Shown: positions 11,491 through 21,243 of the stretch, piece after piece
Position numbering within the stretch: the stretch's first letter is position 1
Layout: every line of letters begins with the position of its first letter
Source of the DNA: Epichloe hybrida
Lineage: Eukaryota; Ascomycota; Sordariomycetes; Hypocreales; Clavicipitaceae
Direction of reading: 5' to 3'
Length of the DNA: 64,000 nucleotides
Assembly: GCA_019022495.1 (NCBI GenBank)
Contig: JAFEKR010000021.1
Location: 868,001-932,000 of the forward strand
Notes under the pieces: generated by a model
What the model was told of the DNA's origin: nothing
Seen by the model: the letters and a program-made list of their open reading frames with translations, nothing else
The model's database searches: none
Position numbers and translations under genes: made by a program

Positions 11491-12885
11491 ACAGCATAGT
11501 GCGTTTGGTTCGATTCGGTTCGGTTCGATTGAAATCAAGATGGATCATGGAGTTGTCATTTTCGGGCACCTTGTTTCATCAATGCCCCTTGCAGTCTTTC
11601 TATCCGTCTTTTCCTATTTATCCCCATCTCATGCTCGATCGTCTGAAGACGAAGCATTGAATGAATCTCATGGAGCGTGCAAATTCAGGTCGAAAATGGC
11701 CATGTATAATGATCATATGGTTTTTTTTTGTCTTTGGTAGAATGAACTGTTCATCTTGGCAGTTATTCTGGTGTCTTCTTCAATGGGTATCAGTGACGTC
11801 TTTAAACCTACCGTGAATGTATTCCTTCTATACAAGAGATACTAGCAGTACCTAGCTAGGGAACATTCACCACGTTCGTGTCGCGCGGTGTGAGCCAAGT
11901 CGGTAACGATGTCACAGAAACCCGCGTAGCATCTCTAGAAAAATACCATGTTCATTTGCGTATGAAGAGGGTTCACCCAGCACTCTCATCTGTCTCTTTC
12001 CATTCACCATCTTATCTTGCAGGGTCCTTCGCCTGCCAGGGATGCCTGCCGAATTCGGGAACTCGTCTGGTCTAGCAAGTATAAGTCCTCGGCCTCAACC
12101 GGAAAAACAACAATCCACGCTCCCAACTCTACTTATTTATGGAAATTCTTCACGTCATCATCTTTTCTTTAATGACGACAAAATCCCAGCTATTTCCTAC
12201 AGGACTCTAGAACAGTAGCCGTCGTACTCCACTATTAACGCGGTTGTCTGATGTCTTATCAATCAACTTCCACCATTTTCTTAGCTACATCGTCGATCAC
12301 AAAGCTTTGATGTCCAAGGACCGAGCTGTCGCGAAGCTAGTGCTTTCAGCAGATACACACAGTCCTTTGGTAGGAATATCATTCCCCTGGTGCATGATGA
12401 ATGCTCAAATTGTTCGATCAATTTCAACACCATTGTTGCTATAGAGCGGACATTTCCATTAAAATAGTCAACGGTGGAGTGAATCATGGTGCTGAATTGT
12501 TATGATATCAATTATGCCGTTTCGACAACAGATATGTGTGATGTCCTCTCTATACAGAATGCCTCTCTAACGCTGAATCGTACACGTATGCAGTTTCTGC
12601 CTTGGGGCAGAGTCAATAGAGCGGTGTTGTTTGCCCACGCATCATCTCCTAATTGTTCGCCTTGTTGCATTTCCCTAAGTTGCTCTCTCCCTGCTTTCAT
12701 GTTTGTTGCCTGATATCTCCTCCTCGAGTATTACACGAATAGTACATATGACCTTCAGGTAAGCGCCAATTTTAATATACAACATACAAATATGACAAAA
12801 TCGTCCCTTGATTAGACCGGCACCTTGGCAGAGAAATTCCAAGGTGGTCGTTGTCGCATTGCAGAACTTTGCACCCGCCGGCGGC
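11491..12885. other. Convergent intergenic spacer (MIOX / TIM44)
   Basis: It contains a short GGTTCGATT-type repeat just after the MIOX stop (about 11507-11530) and AT-rich sequence from 11700 onward, including T runs. No open frame here resembles a known protein. It holds both 3' UTRs. Confidence 0.5.
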
Positions 12886-14554
12886 TTAGTGCCATTCTCT
12901 GCCGCTCTTTTGCATTTCAATCAGACGCCAGCCCCGGGTCTCGGGATTGTTGACATCTTCAGGAACTCGGGTGATGCCAATGGCGTATGTGACCAGTTGT
13001 ACCTTGTCCTCCATGCCAGCCGCGAGCTCGTTGGATTTGGCGTTGCGGTAGACATGGACCTCCTGGGTACGGCAGGTAATGATAAATACCGGGACCTCGC
13101 CTGGGTCTAGCATTCTAGCTCGAAGGATGTCGACGTTGCGAATATCAAGAATACGGCCATCTGATTTCATTCCTGCCTGAAGATACTGTTTGGTCAATGC
13201 CTCGTATACCGAGAATTGAGCAGCAGATAGCCATAGCTTCAATGTCTCTGTATCACCCTTCACATAAGCGTCGAGAACTTCTGGGAGTATGTAATCGCGC
13301 AGCTCTTGCAAAAAGGGTTCAACTTGGAAGGCGGGGTCCATGGTTCGGAATTTCTTAATGACAATGGCAGTTTCGTTCTCAGCGAAGAACCCTCCAATGC
13401 GGTCAGTTATACTTCGAGCGGTTGAAATCAATGGATTCTCTGACTCCTCGTATCGTCCTTTCATCGTGAAAAGACCCTGGACCAATTTATTGGTGTCGCG
13501 GAAGTCTCTCCAAGCTTCCTTCCAAGCAGCGTCCTTGTGAAGGGTGACGTTTGTACCAGCGCTAGATAAATGTCAGCACATTGTGACTAGCGATAAAAGG
13601 CAGAATAAACTGCGAGGCTTACTTTGGGTCCTCCTCCATGACTTGGTTATGAGCGGGGTTTTGCTGCTCCATCATTGCCCTCCTTTTTCTGCGCTCTTCT
13701 TTTTCTACCCAACCGCCGTATCTAGAGGAGCTGCCATCATCTATAACATTCTTGACGTTACGATACGCTTCCGTCTCACGAATGGGTTTGATGGCTTTGT
13801 CCACGGCGTCTCCTGTGACATTGGCGGCCATTCGAACTCCCTTCATCACTGGGGTTTCCCAGGTCCAAGCGGCTCCCTTTCCAATAGCGCCAGCAGTTGA
13901 CTTGACTGCCTTTGAAGTGGTAGATGAGATTGCACCTGTCGATTTCTCGTAGGCTTCACGGGCTCGGCGGACAGACTCGCTTTCGGAGAACTGATGCGCC
14001 GCGGCACCGATCTGCTTTGTCGACTCATTCCATTCTTTGGAGGCTTGGAATTCGGTGTTCATAGTTTCCATGAAGACCTGCCAAGGAGTCTTGTCGCCGT
14101 GTGGTGGTGGTGGAGGCATGTCCTCCTTCTTCTCCTTGCCCTCAGATTCCTCGCCAGCTTTTTTCTCATTAGTTTTCTTAGATTCTGGTTCGTCTGGCTT
14201 CGACTCGGACTCGGTTTTCTTGGCGCCAGCCTCGGCTGAAGCAGATTTGGCGGCATCCTTGTTAGACTGGTTGTCTTGGGATATCGTCGTGCTCGCGTGA
14301 AACTGACGTTTCTGTCCAGTCTCGATTGGCACGAATCCAAGTTGGCAAGGCAGGAATGGAGATCGTAGAGGAGAAAGGATAGCACCGGCGACGACCCTAT
14401 AAGTGGTCTGGCTTGCAGAAAGTCGAGAGACTTGGGAAAGTTGGGAGGCTAACCTCCAGTAAGCTGGGGATCTGCCATAGGAGTTCATTTTGTGGTTCGG
14501 TGCCCTGAAGAGAGCATTTTCAGAATTGACTGCGCTTCGAACAAAGACGCTCAT
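12886..14554 (-). CDS. TIM44: TIM44, mitochondrial import motor subunit
   Basis: This peripheral inner-membrane protein tethers mtHsp70 to the TIM23 channel and drives presequence protein import. Two exons (13623-14554 and 12886-13561, separated by a 61-nt intron) give 535 aa. The N-terminus is rich in Arg and Ser with few acids, as expected of a matrix targeting sequence. A Lys/Glu-rich low-complexity linker with a proline run (about 90-130) follows, then the helical Tim44 region and the conserved C-terminal domain containing DPAFQ and GRILDIRNVDI. The splice joins EEDP to NAGTNVTLHKDAAW in frame. The start at 14554 is preferred, and the next ATG at 14488 would also leave a plausible presequence. 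It is divergent to MRPS18. Confidence 0.93.
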
Positions 14555-14868
14555 GCTGCGAGGGGAGTGTGTGGGTTTCCGCGAGGTGTATCTTCTCTGT
14601 CGGACTATCGGACAAGAAGCGAAGAGGGGACAGGAGACGATAGCTAATAATACAGTGGACAAAATAGAATTTTTGGTTTCCGCGATTTCTGCTGCAGGCG
14701 GAACACACGCCCACATTCCGCTCGGCAAAACTACGGGCACAACCTAGCCTTTTTGTCCCAACAGCTCATGCGACTCAGACATTTAGCAGGAGAAGCATCT
14801 AAAATTCTGGTGTACAGCATCCTATTCTTTGACATCTCCCTGCTTTTGCCCGAGCTCATGCTGGCAAG
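14555..14868. promoter_or_regulatory. 314-bp bidirectional promoter region between TIM44 and MRPS18
   Basis: The two start codons are only 314 bp apart and point outward, so the two nuclear genes for mitochondrial proteins must share or abut their promoters. No specific factor site is assigned. Confidence 0.6.
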
Positions 14869-15597
14869 ATGAGCCGGCCACTAACGAAGCGCCTCACGAC
14901 ACTGCCCGTGAACATTCGGCAATATAAGGCCACCGTCTCAATTTCCTCGTCCCTGGCGCCACGACTCTTCACTCAATCTTCAGCGCGATGGGATGACTGG
15001 AAAGCCGACAGACCGAGGATGCAGGCTCGACCCAAAACCGAATCTTTTCTGGAGAGCGTGCTTTACAGCTCACTGCCATCGCGAAACCGGACAGCACAAT
15101 CGTCAAACGCAATGAACGACTTGTCACAAAGCATGGTTTTCCAAGCTCTGAACAATAAACCCAATATCGACACGAGCGCCCTTTCCGGCAAAGCATATGA
15201 GCCACCTCAGCGGAGGGAGGACGAGCAAGAGCCGTATCATTTTCATGTCTACTCTCACAAGCACAACACGCACATTACCTGCACGAAGCCCAATCGCGAA
15301 CCTATTATCTCCATGTCGTGCGGCAACATTGGGTATCGAAAATCGCGACGTGGCACATTTGACTCAGCATACTCACTTACCAAGTATGTTCTGGAGCGTC
15401 TAATACACACCGGCTGGCCGATGAAGATTCAAAGACTTGAGTTGGTTCTGCGAGGATTCGGTCAGGGTCGAGAAGCTGTGGTTAAAGTGCTGATGAGTCC
15501 GGAGGGCAAGGTTTTACGAGATAAAATCGTTCGGGTTGCAGACTCTACCCGCATCAAGTTCGGTGGCACAAGGAGCGAGAAGCCGAGACGATTGTAG
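14869..15597 (+). CDS. MRPS18: Mitochondrial small-subunit ribosomal protein uS11m (MRPS18)
   Basis: A component of the mitochondrial 37S ribosomal subunit platform, homologous to bacterial S11. It is a single exon of 242 aa. The first 40 residues are basic and hydroxylated without acids, fitting a presequence. The S11 core runs from about residue 115 to the end, with FHVYSHKHNTHIT, a GNIGYRKSRRGTFDSAY segment and LRGFGQGREA, and finishes in the diagnostic IKFGGTRSEKPRRL tail. The gene is transcribed away from TIM44. Confidence 0.93.
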   Translation: MSRPLTKRLTTLPVNIRQYKATVSISSSLAPRLFTQSSARWDDWKADRPRMQARPKTESFLESVLYSSLPSRNRTAQSSNAMNDLSQSMVFQALNNKPNIDTSALSGKAYEPPQRREDEQEPYHFHVYSHKHNTHITCTKPNREPIISMSCGNIGYRKSRRGTFDSAYSLTKYVLERLIHTGWPMKIQRLELVLRGFGQGREAVVKVLMSPEGKVLRDKIVRVADSTRIKFGGTRSEKPRRL

Positions 15598-15890
15598 AAA
15601 TATGACGATGACAGTGAGACTTGCATGGTACTATGGAGGGGGGAAGCTATCAAAAACACAAGTGTATTATATCATTGTACAAGCTACATTCTATAGCGAA
15701 TATACTACCGACTAACCCAATCTTGAACTAAGAATTGCCGAATCACTGTTTTTCAAGATCAATGGTACATTTGTTCGATATACAAAGTACCTGACTTGTT
15801 CCCGGAACGCCTTGCCAACTGGTTTTGCGAAGAGAGCCAAAGAAACACCAAAACAATGCCTGCGGAACGAGTGGAATAATCAAGATTTGG

Positions 15891-16709
15891 CTACTGTGGA
15901 GCTCGTTCCACAGGTGGAATATTGCGACCAGACGTGTCTCGCAATACTTGTTTGCCTTTTCCACTGCCTCCTTTGCGCCTCTCTTCCTCGCTATCCCATT
16001 CCTCGCTATCCTTTTTTCCTCCCGATAGAAAATGAGGCTTGGGTTGGGAGAGCATACGAGACGACTCGTCTGCTACATCATCTTCATCGTCCAATAGCTC
16101 ACCATCCGCAGTCTCATATTCCGGGGGTTCGATCCATTCACGGGGAACAACGCAGGGTAAGGCGACACCAATGCTTGCGGCCCGATTTAACCAGCCAGGA
16201 CCCGGAGTACTAGTCAGTTTTTGACAAAGGTACGAAGTGAAGTGATTGCAGTTCCTTGTCAGAAGATTGTACGATGTGCCCAAAAACTCTGCCGATGCGG
16301 CTCGTAATGCAGAATCGATCTCATCTTGGGTAGCAAGAGTGAATCCGTGTAGTAATTCGCATCGAAACGTACCGCCGGGCGGTTCAATCTTGGGCTTAGT
16401 CCAGTATACACCAGTTACGCCACGCTTGTCGTGCCCGCCGTAGGCATACTCTTTCCCATTGATGACTACTCCGGAGTGAAGTAATGACGCACCGATAGAC
16501 CAAAGAATCGACGAGAGTCTTCCCGGCTGTCGAATAATAGAGATGTAAGATCAGCTATATTGCGCTGGTTAGGGGGCAATGAACCTGAGAGAAGGGGTAC
16601 AAACCGGCAGTAAGTCGTACACGTGTATCTTGATTTCTGTCTTTTGTAGCGATAGAGTCGGTCTATGTCTGCTCGTTTGCTGGCTAGTGCTGTGCCGCGG
16701 TGTCGACAT
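15891..16709 (-). CDS. PPPDE/DeSI-type deubiquitinase or deSUMOylase-like cysteine peptidase
   Basis: A papain-fold isopeptidase of the PPPDE (DUF862) family, whose members remove SUMO or ubiquitin. Two exons (16605-16709 and 15891-16526, separated by a 78-nt intron) give 246 aa. The start is near VYDLLPPGRLSSI. The catalytic His lies in LLHSGVVING and the catalytic Cys in LTRNCNHF, both at the expected spacing. Family features KEYAYGGH and PREWIEPPEY are present. The C-terminal 70 residues are acidic then Lys/Gly-rich and probably disordered. The intron splits the VYDLLP|PGRL motif and the join is required to restore it. Whether the substrate is SUMO or ubiquitin cannot be told. Confidence 0.9.
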
Positions 16710-17969
16710 GTCGAGAAACAACGCACCTCTCAAGTCCAGATGTCTTATCCGATCGTGATTGAAGAAAGTGCAGCGACGGGGCGCGAGATTTGATAAGACT
16801 TGGTTAGAGGCTCGATCAGCGAGGAGGTTTCGATTAGTAGGAGCAGAGCTTTGTATTCCGCAGATGCTCGATCAACTGAGGACCCGAGCTTAATGACAAC
16901 CAACGGAGAGGGGACATCCAGCCGGGTCCGGAGACAGAACAATCTGCTGCAGATGCATGCACTCCCAATACTCCGGTCTAGAGTAAGCCACGCTAATAAG
17001 GAGGCAGAGCATTGAGGCGTGAACCGACCTCCCGGTCAGCCAGGGCTATGACGCACTTGGTCCTTCAACCACTGTGTCAGTCACTGGCTGTAGCTGTCTG
17101 GCTGCCCGCCTGCCTTGTGGATGGTACCGATTGCATCTTGGCTTGGTTGCCTGGTACGGAAGACCATAGCTACAACTGTGCCAACCCCCAAAATTTAATA
17201 AGGGCGTGTTAGAAAGAGAACCTGGCTCCTAATGAGGTAGGCGGTAACAATTATCCACATAGCTTATGTATTGTGTTTTACATAGTACAAATTCGCACTC
17301 ATAGTTAGTCAATCAGTTAATTAGTCAACTACAGTCAGTCAGTTGGTCATGAAGGAAGGAAAGAAGGAAGGAATTTAGAATTTATACACAAGATGAGCAT
17401 ATGCACACTTATGTACGCCTCTTAACACACGCTAGGGTGGCTATAGTTACGAATTTTTCTATTTTTTGGGGTTTGGCATAATTGTAACTACAGTCTTCCG
17501 TACCTGCACTGCAGCCTTTGGCGATCCATAGTTGAAATCCACCAGCTGACATTTGAGAGGAAAAAAATTGTTCCGAAAACACTAGGCCGTAGGCTGTAGC
17601 CCAGCCACAGCTTCCGCCTGAGTAAGGGTGTGTGGTGGGGGAGCTCTTGAAATTTCGTTCGTCGCAATTTTACGTTCGGATTTCTTCTCTTTCCTTCTCC
17701 TCATTGCCAATACCTCAATCGCACATCCTCTCCTTCTCGAGCAGGCGTGTCTCGCTCTCCCTTTCTCTTCTTTTAATATCTTCTGGTACAGGCTGTCTTC
17801 AGCCGCGTCGTTAATCACGACGCTTCCTACCATTTTGCCTTCTACCTTCTCTTCTCTTGCCTCATCTTTTCTCCCCGGCGCAGCCAGGTCTGCAGCTCTT
17901 GGACAAGCTCCAATCGCCTGGCGCGTGTCTATAGTCATACCCTGCCGGTTCTACGCAAAATCAAGAAAG
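16710..17969. other. Divergent spacer with AT-rich island and GAAGGA/AGTC repeats
   Basis: It carries the promoters of the PPPDE gene and OLA1. The segment at about 17210-17480 is AT-rich, with imperfect AGTC-type tandem repeats (17305-17350) and a GAAGGAAGGA tract (17351-17372). It may be a decayed repeat. A pyrimidine-rich OLA1 leader precedes 17970. No protein-like frame was recognised. Confidence 0.45.
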
Positions 17970-19552
17970 ATGCCTCCCAAGAAAGTTGTTCAGGAGGAGA
18001 AGATCCCCTTGGGACGTCCTGGCAACAACTTGAAAAGTGGTATTGTGAGTTACCTCTCATTCTGAGACAAAACCTGCCATCTGCCGACCGCCAACAGGGC
18101 TAATCAACCAATCAGGTCGGTCTTGCAAACGTTGGCAAGTCCACGTTGTTCCAGGCCATCACAAAATGCGACCTTGGCAACCCAGCTGTATGAGGCCCCC
18201 CTCGTTCGTCGCCCTTGATTCGGGGTGCTGACAGCTTGAAAGAACTTCCCCTATGCCACCATTGATCCTGAAGAAGCACGTGTCATTGTACCCGATGCTA
18301 GATTTGACTGGCTATGCGAGAAATACAAGCCCAAGTCTCGGGTTCCTGCCAATTTGACAGTGTATGATATCGCTGGCTTAACACGTGGCTCATCCACCGG
18401 TGCTGGTCTCGGAAATTCATTCTTGTCGCATATTCGCGCTGTGGATGCTATTTTCCAGGTTGTCCGTTGCTTCGACGACGCTGAAATTATTCACATAGAA
18501 GGTGATGTCAATCCCACACGAGACTTGGACATCATCAGCGAGGAGCTGAGACTCAAAGACATTGAGTTTGTCGAGAAGGCTCTGGAAAACCAGAAGAAAA
18601 AGACTCGTATGGGAGGCCAGAGTCTGGAACTCAAGAAGGCCAGAGCAGAACAAGACATTATTGAGAAGATATTGGCTTGGTTGCAAGATGGAAAGGATGT
18701 TCGCAAGGGTGACTGGACCCCTAAAGAGGTGAGACATTGCATTCCCGTCTCGTTGAATTCATTCTTTTCTTTATCTGCACACTTTTACATCACCTCCCAT
18801 CCCCTTTTAGGGGCTTCTTATGATGACAAAAGGCCATTTGGCCTGAATCTAACCCCAGCTCGTCGAATGCCTCACCTAAACAACGCTAGAGTGCATCATG
18901 AGATAAACTTGAATCTGATAGAAGCCCTTGTTCTTTTTTCCATGCCAGCTCGATTGACAATACTCTTCATGTGAGTAGCCATGCTAACTGTTCGAGTTAG
19001 ATTGAGGTGATCAACCCCCTTTTCCTGCTGACCGCCAAGCCTGTTGTCTACCTCGTGAACTTGTCCGAGAAGGACTATGTTCGCAAGAAGAACAAGCACT
19101 TGCCTAAAATTGTCGAGTGGATCAAAGAGCACGCTGCTGGCGACCCCGTGATTCCCATTTCCGTGTCGTATGAGGAGCGTTTGACGCGCTATGAGACCGA
19201 GGCTGAGTCATTGGAGGAGCAGAAGAAAGTTGGTGCGGAGTCAGTCCTGCCCAAACTTGTCACCCAAATGCGGAAGACGCTTCAATTAGGTAGCTTCTTC
19301 ACCTCTGGTACGGACGAAGTCCGTCAGTGGACCATCCGCACTGGCACCAAGGCCCCTCAGGCAGCTGGCGTCATCCACACGGATTTCGAGAAGACCTTCA
19401 TTCAAGCCATTGTCTATAATTTTGACGTTCTGAAAGAGCTCGGCGACGAAAGCGAAGTGAAGGCGAAGGGCAAGATGATGACGAAGGGCAAGGATTACGT
19501 TGTCGAAGATGGAGATATCCTTCTGATCAAGGCTGGTGCAGCCAAGGGATGA
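17970..19552 (+). CDS. OLA1: OLA1/YchF-family Obg-like ATPase
   Basis: A cytosolic, ribosome-associated P-loop ATPase of the YchF/OLA1 clade, implicated in stress response and translation initiation. Four exons (17970-18044, 18116-18187, 18243-18728 and 19001-19552) give 394 aa, matching the 390-396 aa family length. Walker A is GLANVGKST, split from its preceding residues by intron 1. Switch regions NFPYATIDPEEARV and DIAGLTRGSSTGAGLGN are intact. The G4 position reads NLSE instead of NKxD, the hallmark of ATP preference in this clade. The C-terminal TGS domain contains QWTIRTGTKAPQAAGVIH. The third intron, 272 nt, is long for this window, but joining KE to IEVINPLFLLTAKP restores the conserved contiguous sequence. 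Confidence 0.95.
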
Positions 19553-19941
19553 GATCGTCTTCGTTCGGAGCCAATTTACTAGAAGCTGGAAGTCAGAAGC
19601 GACATCTAGCACCGACAAACATAAGAAGAAGATAAAACTCATTTAGAGAAACAAAAACAAATTTTCAATCACTAGACTTGTTGCCCATCATGTTTGTACA
19701 CCTCATCCTAAAGCCGTTGGTGGAGGATAATTGCCGGACAGGTCGGAAACCCAATCATGTAGCGGGGCAGTCGGTCGGTGCACCACTTTCATCACTCGCC
19801 AGCCTTCAGATCACTTTCAATAGCGACACCGCAATATAGCTCTACACCCATTTATCTATCTATCTCCTCGTACAGTCTGTCGTCACTTCACCAAGTTGCG
19901 CATTGAAATCTGCATCAGAGAAGGGTTTCTGGCCAGTCAAG
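19553..19941 (+). promoter_or_regulatory. Upstream region of the DAP1-like gene
   Basis: A spacer between the OLA1 stop and the DAP1 start. It holds the OLA1 3' UTR and a pyrimidine-rich leader with TATC repeats at about 19850-19866. No coding signal is seen. Confidence 0.4.
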
Positions 19942-20714
19942 ATGGATTATGTCGAGCATCGCGTAGTCCAAGAGGCTGCTAAAGAAGCCACCAGGTATGG
20001 CCAACACTCCCAATGCAGCTACCGTTCTTCCTTATTTGGCGTCATTTATTTTTCTCTCTGCAAAGTCATCTCTGCAAGTCATTGTCTCGAGTCATGTTTC
20101 TATCGAATGTCCGCTTTTGCCCGGAACGGAGCAGCCCAGCTGCCGTCGCGCTCTCGTTTCCCATGCCCTCCGGAATTGAAGTCCATGAACCGATTCGCTA
20201 ACTGTCGCTTCGCTCTCGAAAACAGTGTCACAACAGCATTCACCCCCCTAAACTTGGTTCTCGTCAGCGTCCTGCTGTACACGGCGTACTCTACATTCTC
20301 GAGGTCCAACACCGCGCCGGCTTTGCCTCGCGGGCGCCGCCCAAAGTATTCCGTACATACACGCCTCGAACGCTTCTCCCGTTCAACGGCGAGGACGGAG
20401 GCCCCATCTTTTTTGCGGTCCGCGGCCGAGTGTTCGATGTCAGTAATGGGCGTGGCTTCTATGGACCGGGCGGCCCGTATGCCAATTTTGCCGGCCGAGA
20501 TGCGAGTCGGGGACTGGCGTGTCATAGCTTCGATACGGACATGTTGACTGAGGATCTGGATGGCCCGTTGGATGCTCTTGATGATTTGGGACCGACTGAG
20601 ATGGAGACTTTGCAGGGGTGGGAAGAGACTTTTATGGGAAAGTATGATGTTGTTGGCAAGTTGGTATCGGTGGATGACTATAATCTTGCCAAGGCTGCGG
20701 AGCCCGCGAGGTGA
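19942..20714 (+). CDS. DAP1: DAP1/MAPR cytochrome b5-like haem protein, with an apparent -1 frameshift
   Basis: A membrane-associated progesterone-receptor-type protein. Yeast Dap1 binds haem and supports Erg11 and other P450s in the ER. Exon 1 is 19942-19994 and exon 2 starts at 20226. The join gives a short N-terminus and then one membrane helix (FTPLNLVLVSVLLYTAYS). The b5-like domain (APPKVFRTYTPRTLLPFNG, VFDVSNGRGFYGPGGPY, NFAGRDASRGLA) follows in a different frame and ends at 20714. The frames meet in the GC-rich stretch at about 20320-20345. Restoring one base there would give a continuous protein of roughly 180-190 aa. No GT-AG intron explains the shift. Either the gene is broken or the sequence has a one-base error in a G/C run. 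Confidence 0.83.
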
Positions 20715-21243
20715 AAGAGCTGTGGTTTTGCAAGCATAAGAACCTCGCTTGGGTACGTCATTTTCGTGGTTTTCGAGCATATCGAGTATCGTGGATTGAA
20801 GTGAATGCCAATGTATTCTTGCTATGGAACGACGCACTCTCTGCTAATCATTTACGCATGCTTGATGGTCTGCTGGATCTCGATATACAAAATAAAATAG
20901 AATACGTGGAGCATTCAGTTCGCCTGGCAAAGGCGTATACTAGCAGGAAGAAAATGAAAGAAGAGGACAGTCAGTGGCCCTGATTTTCGTGTCAGAAGCA
21001 TCCCAACTCCATGCAATGCCTTATATCCCATATCTAGAGCAAGCAAAAACAAGAAAGCCTCATCTGCCACCCCAAACAAGATTCTGCCGTGTGAATGCAA
21101 GACTCATCTCTCTCTCTCTCTCTCTCTCTCTCGGTCTATGATCATCCAAACAGGGTCTCAAAGAAAAGAGCAGCACGAAACACAACGTAAAGAGACCCCT
21201 ATTCCCATCTCCGTCTGAATCATACAAAATTTGTCTCCTCTTT
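20715..21243. other. Convergent spacer with (TC)13 microsatellite
   Basis: The 3' UTRs of the DAP1-like and Tre1-like genes. A perfect TC dinucleotide run lies at 21107-21132 (13 units). No coding signal is seen. Confidence 0.6.
21107..21132. repeat. (TC)13 microsatellite
   Basis: Twenty-six bases of perfect TC alternation in the 3' spacer between convergent genes. Confidence 0.95.

Noticed and set aside
11507..11535. GGTTCGATT-type motif resembling a tRNA B box
   Set aside because: It is a short tandem GGTTCG repeat, with no A box or acceptor stem at the right spacing.
10885..11538. 217-codon minus-strand frame opposite myo-inositol oxygenase
   Set aside because: It is an antisense shadow of a C/G-ending codon-biased gene, and the sense protein has all six metal ligands.
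16125..16136. GGGTTCGATCC resembling a tRNA B box
   Set aside because: It lies inside the PPPDE coding exon, and no cloverleaf can be drawn around it.
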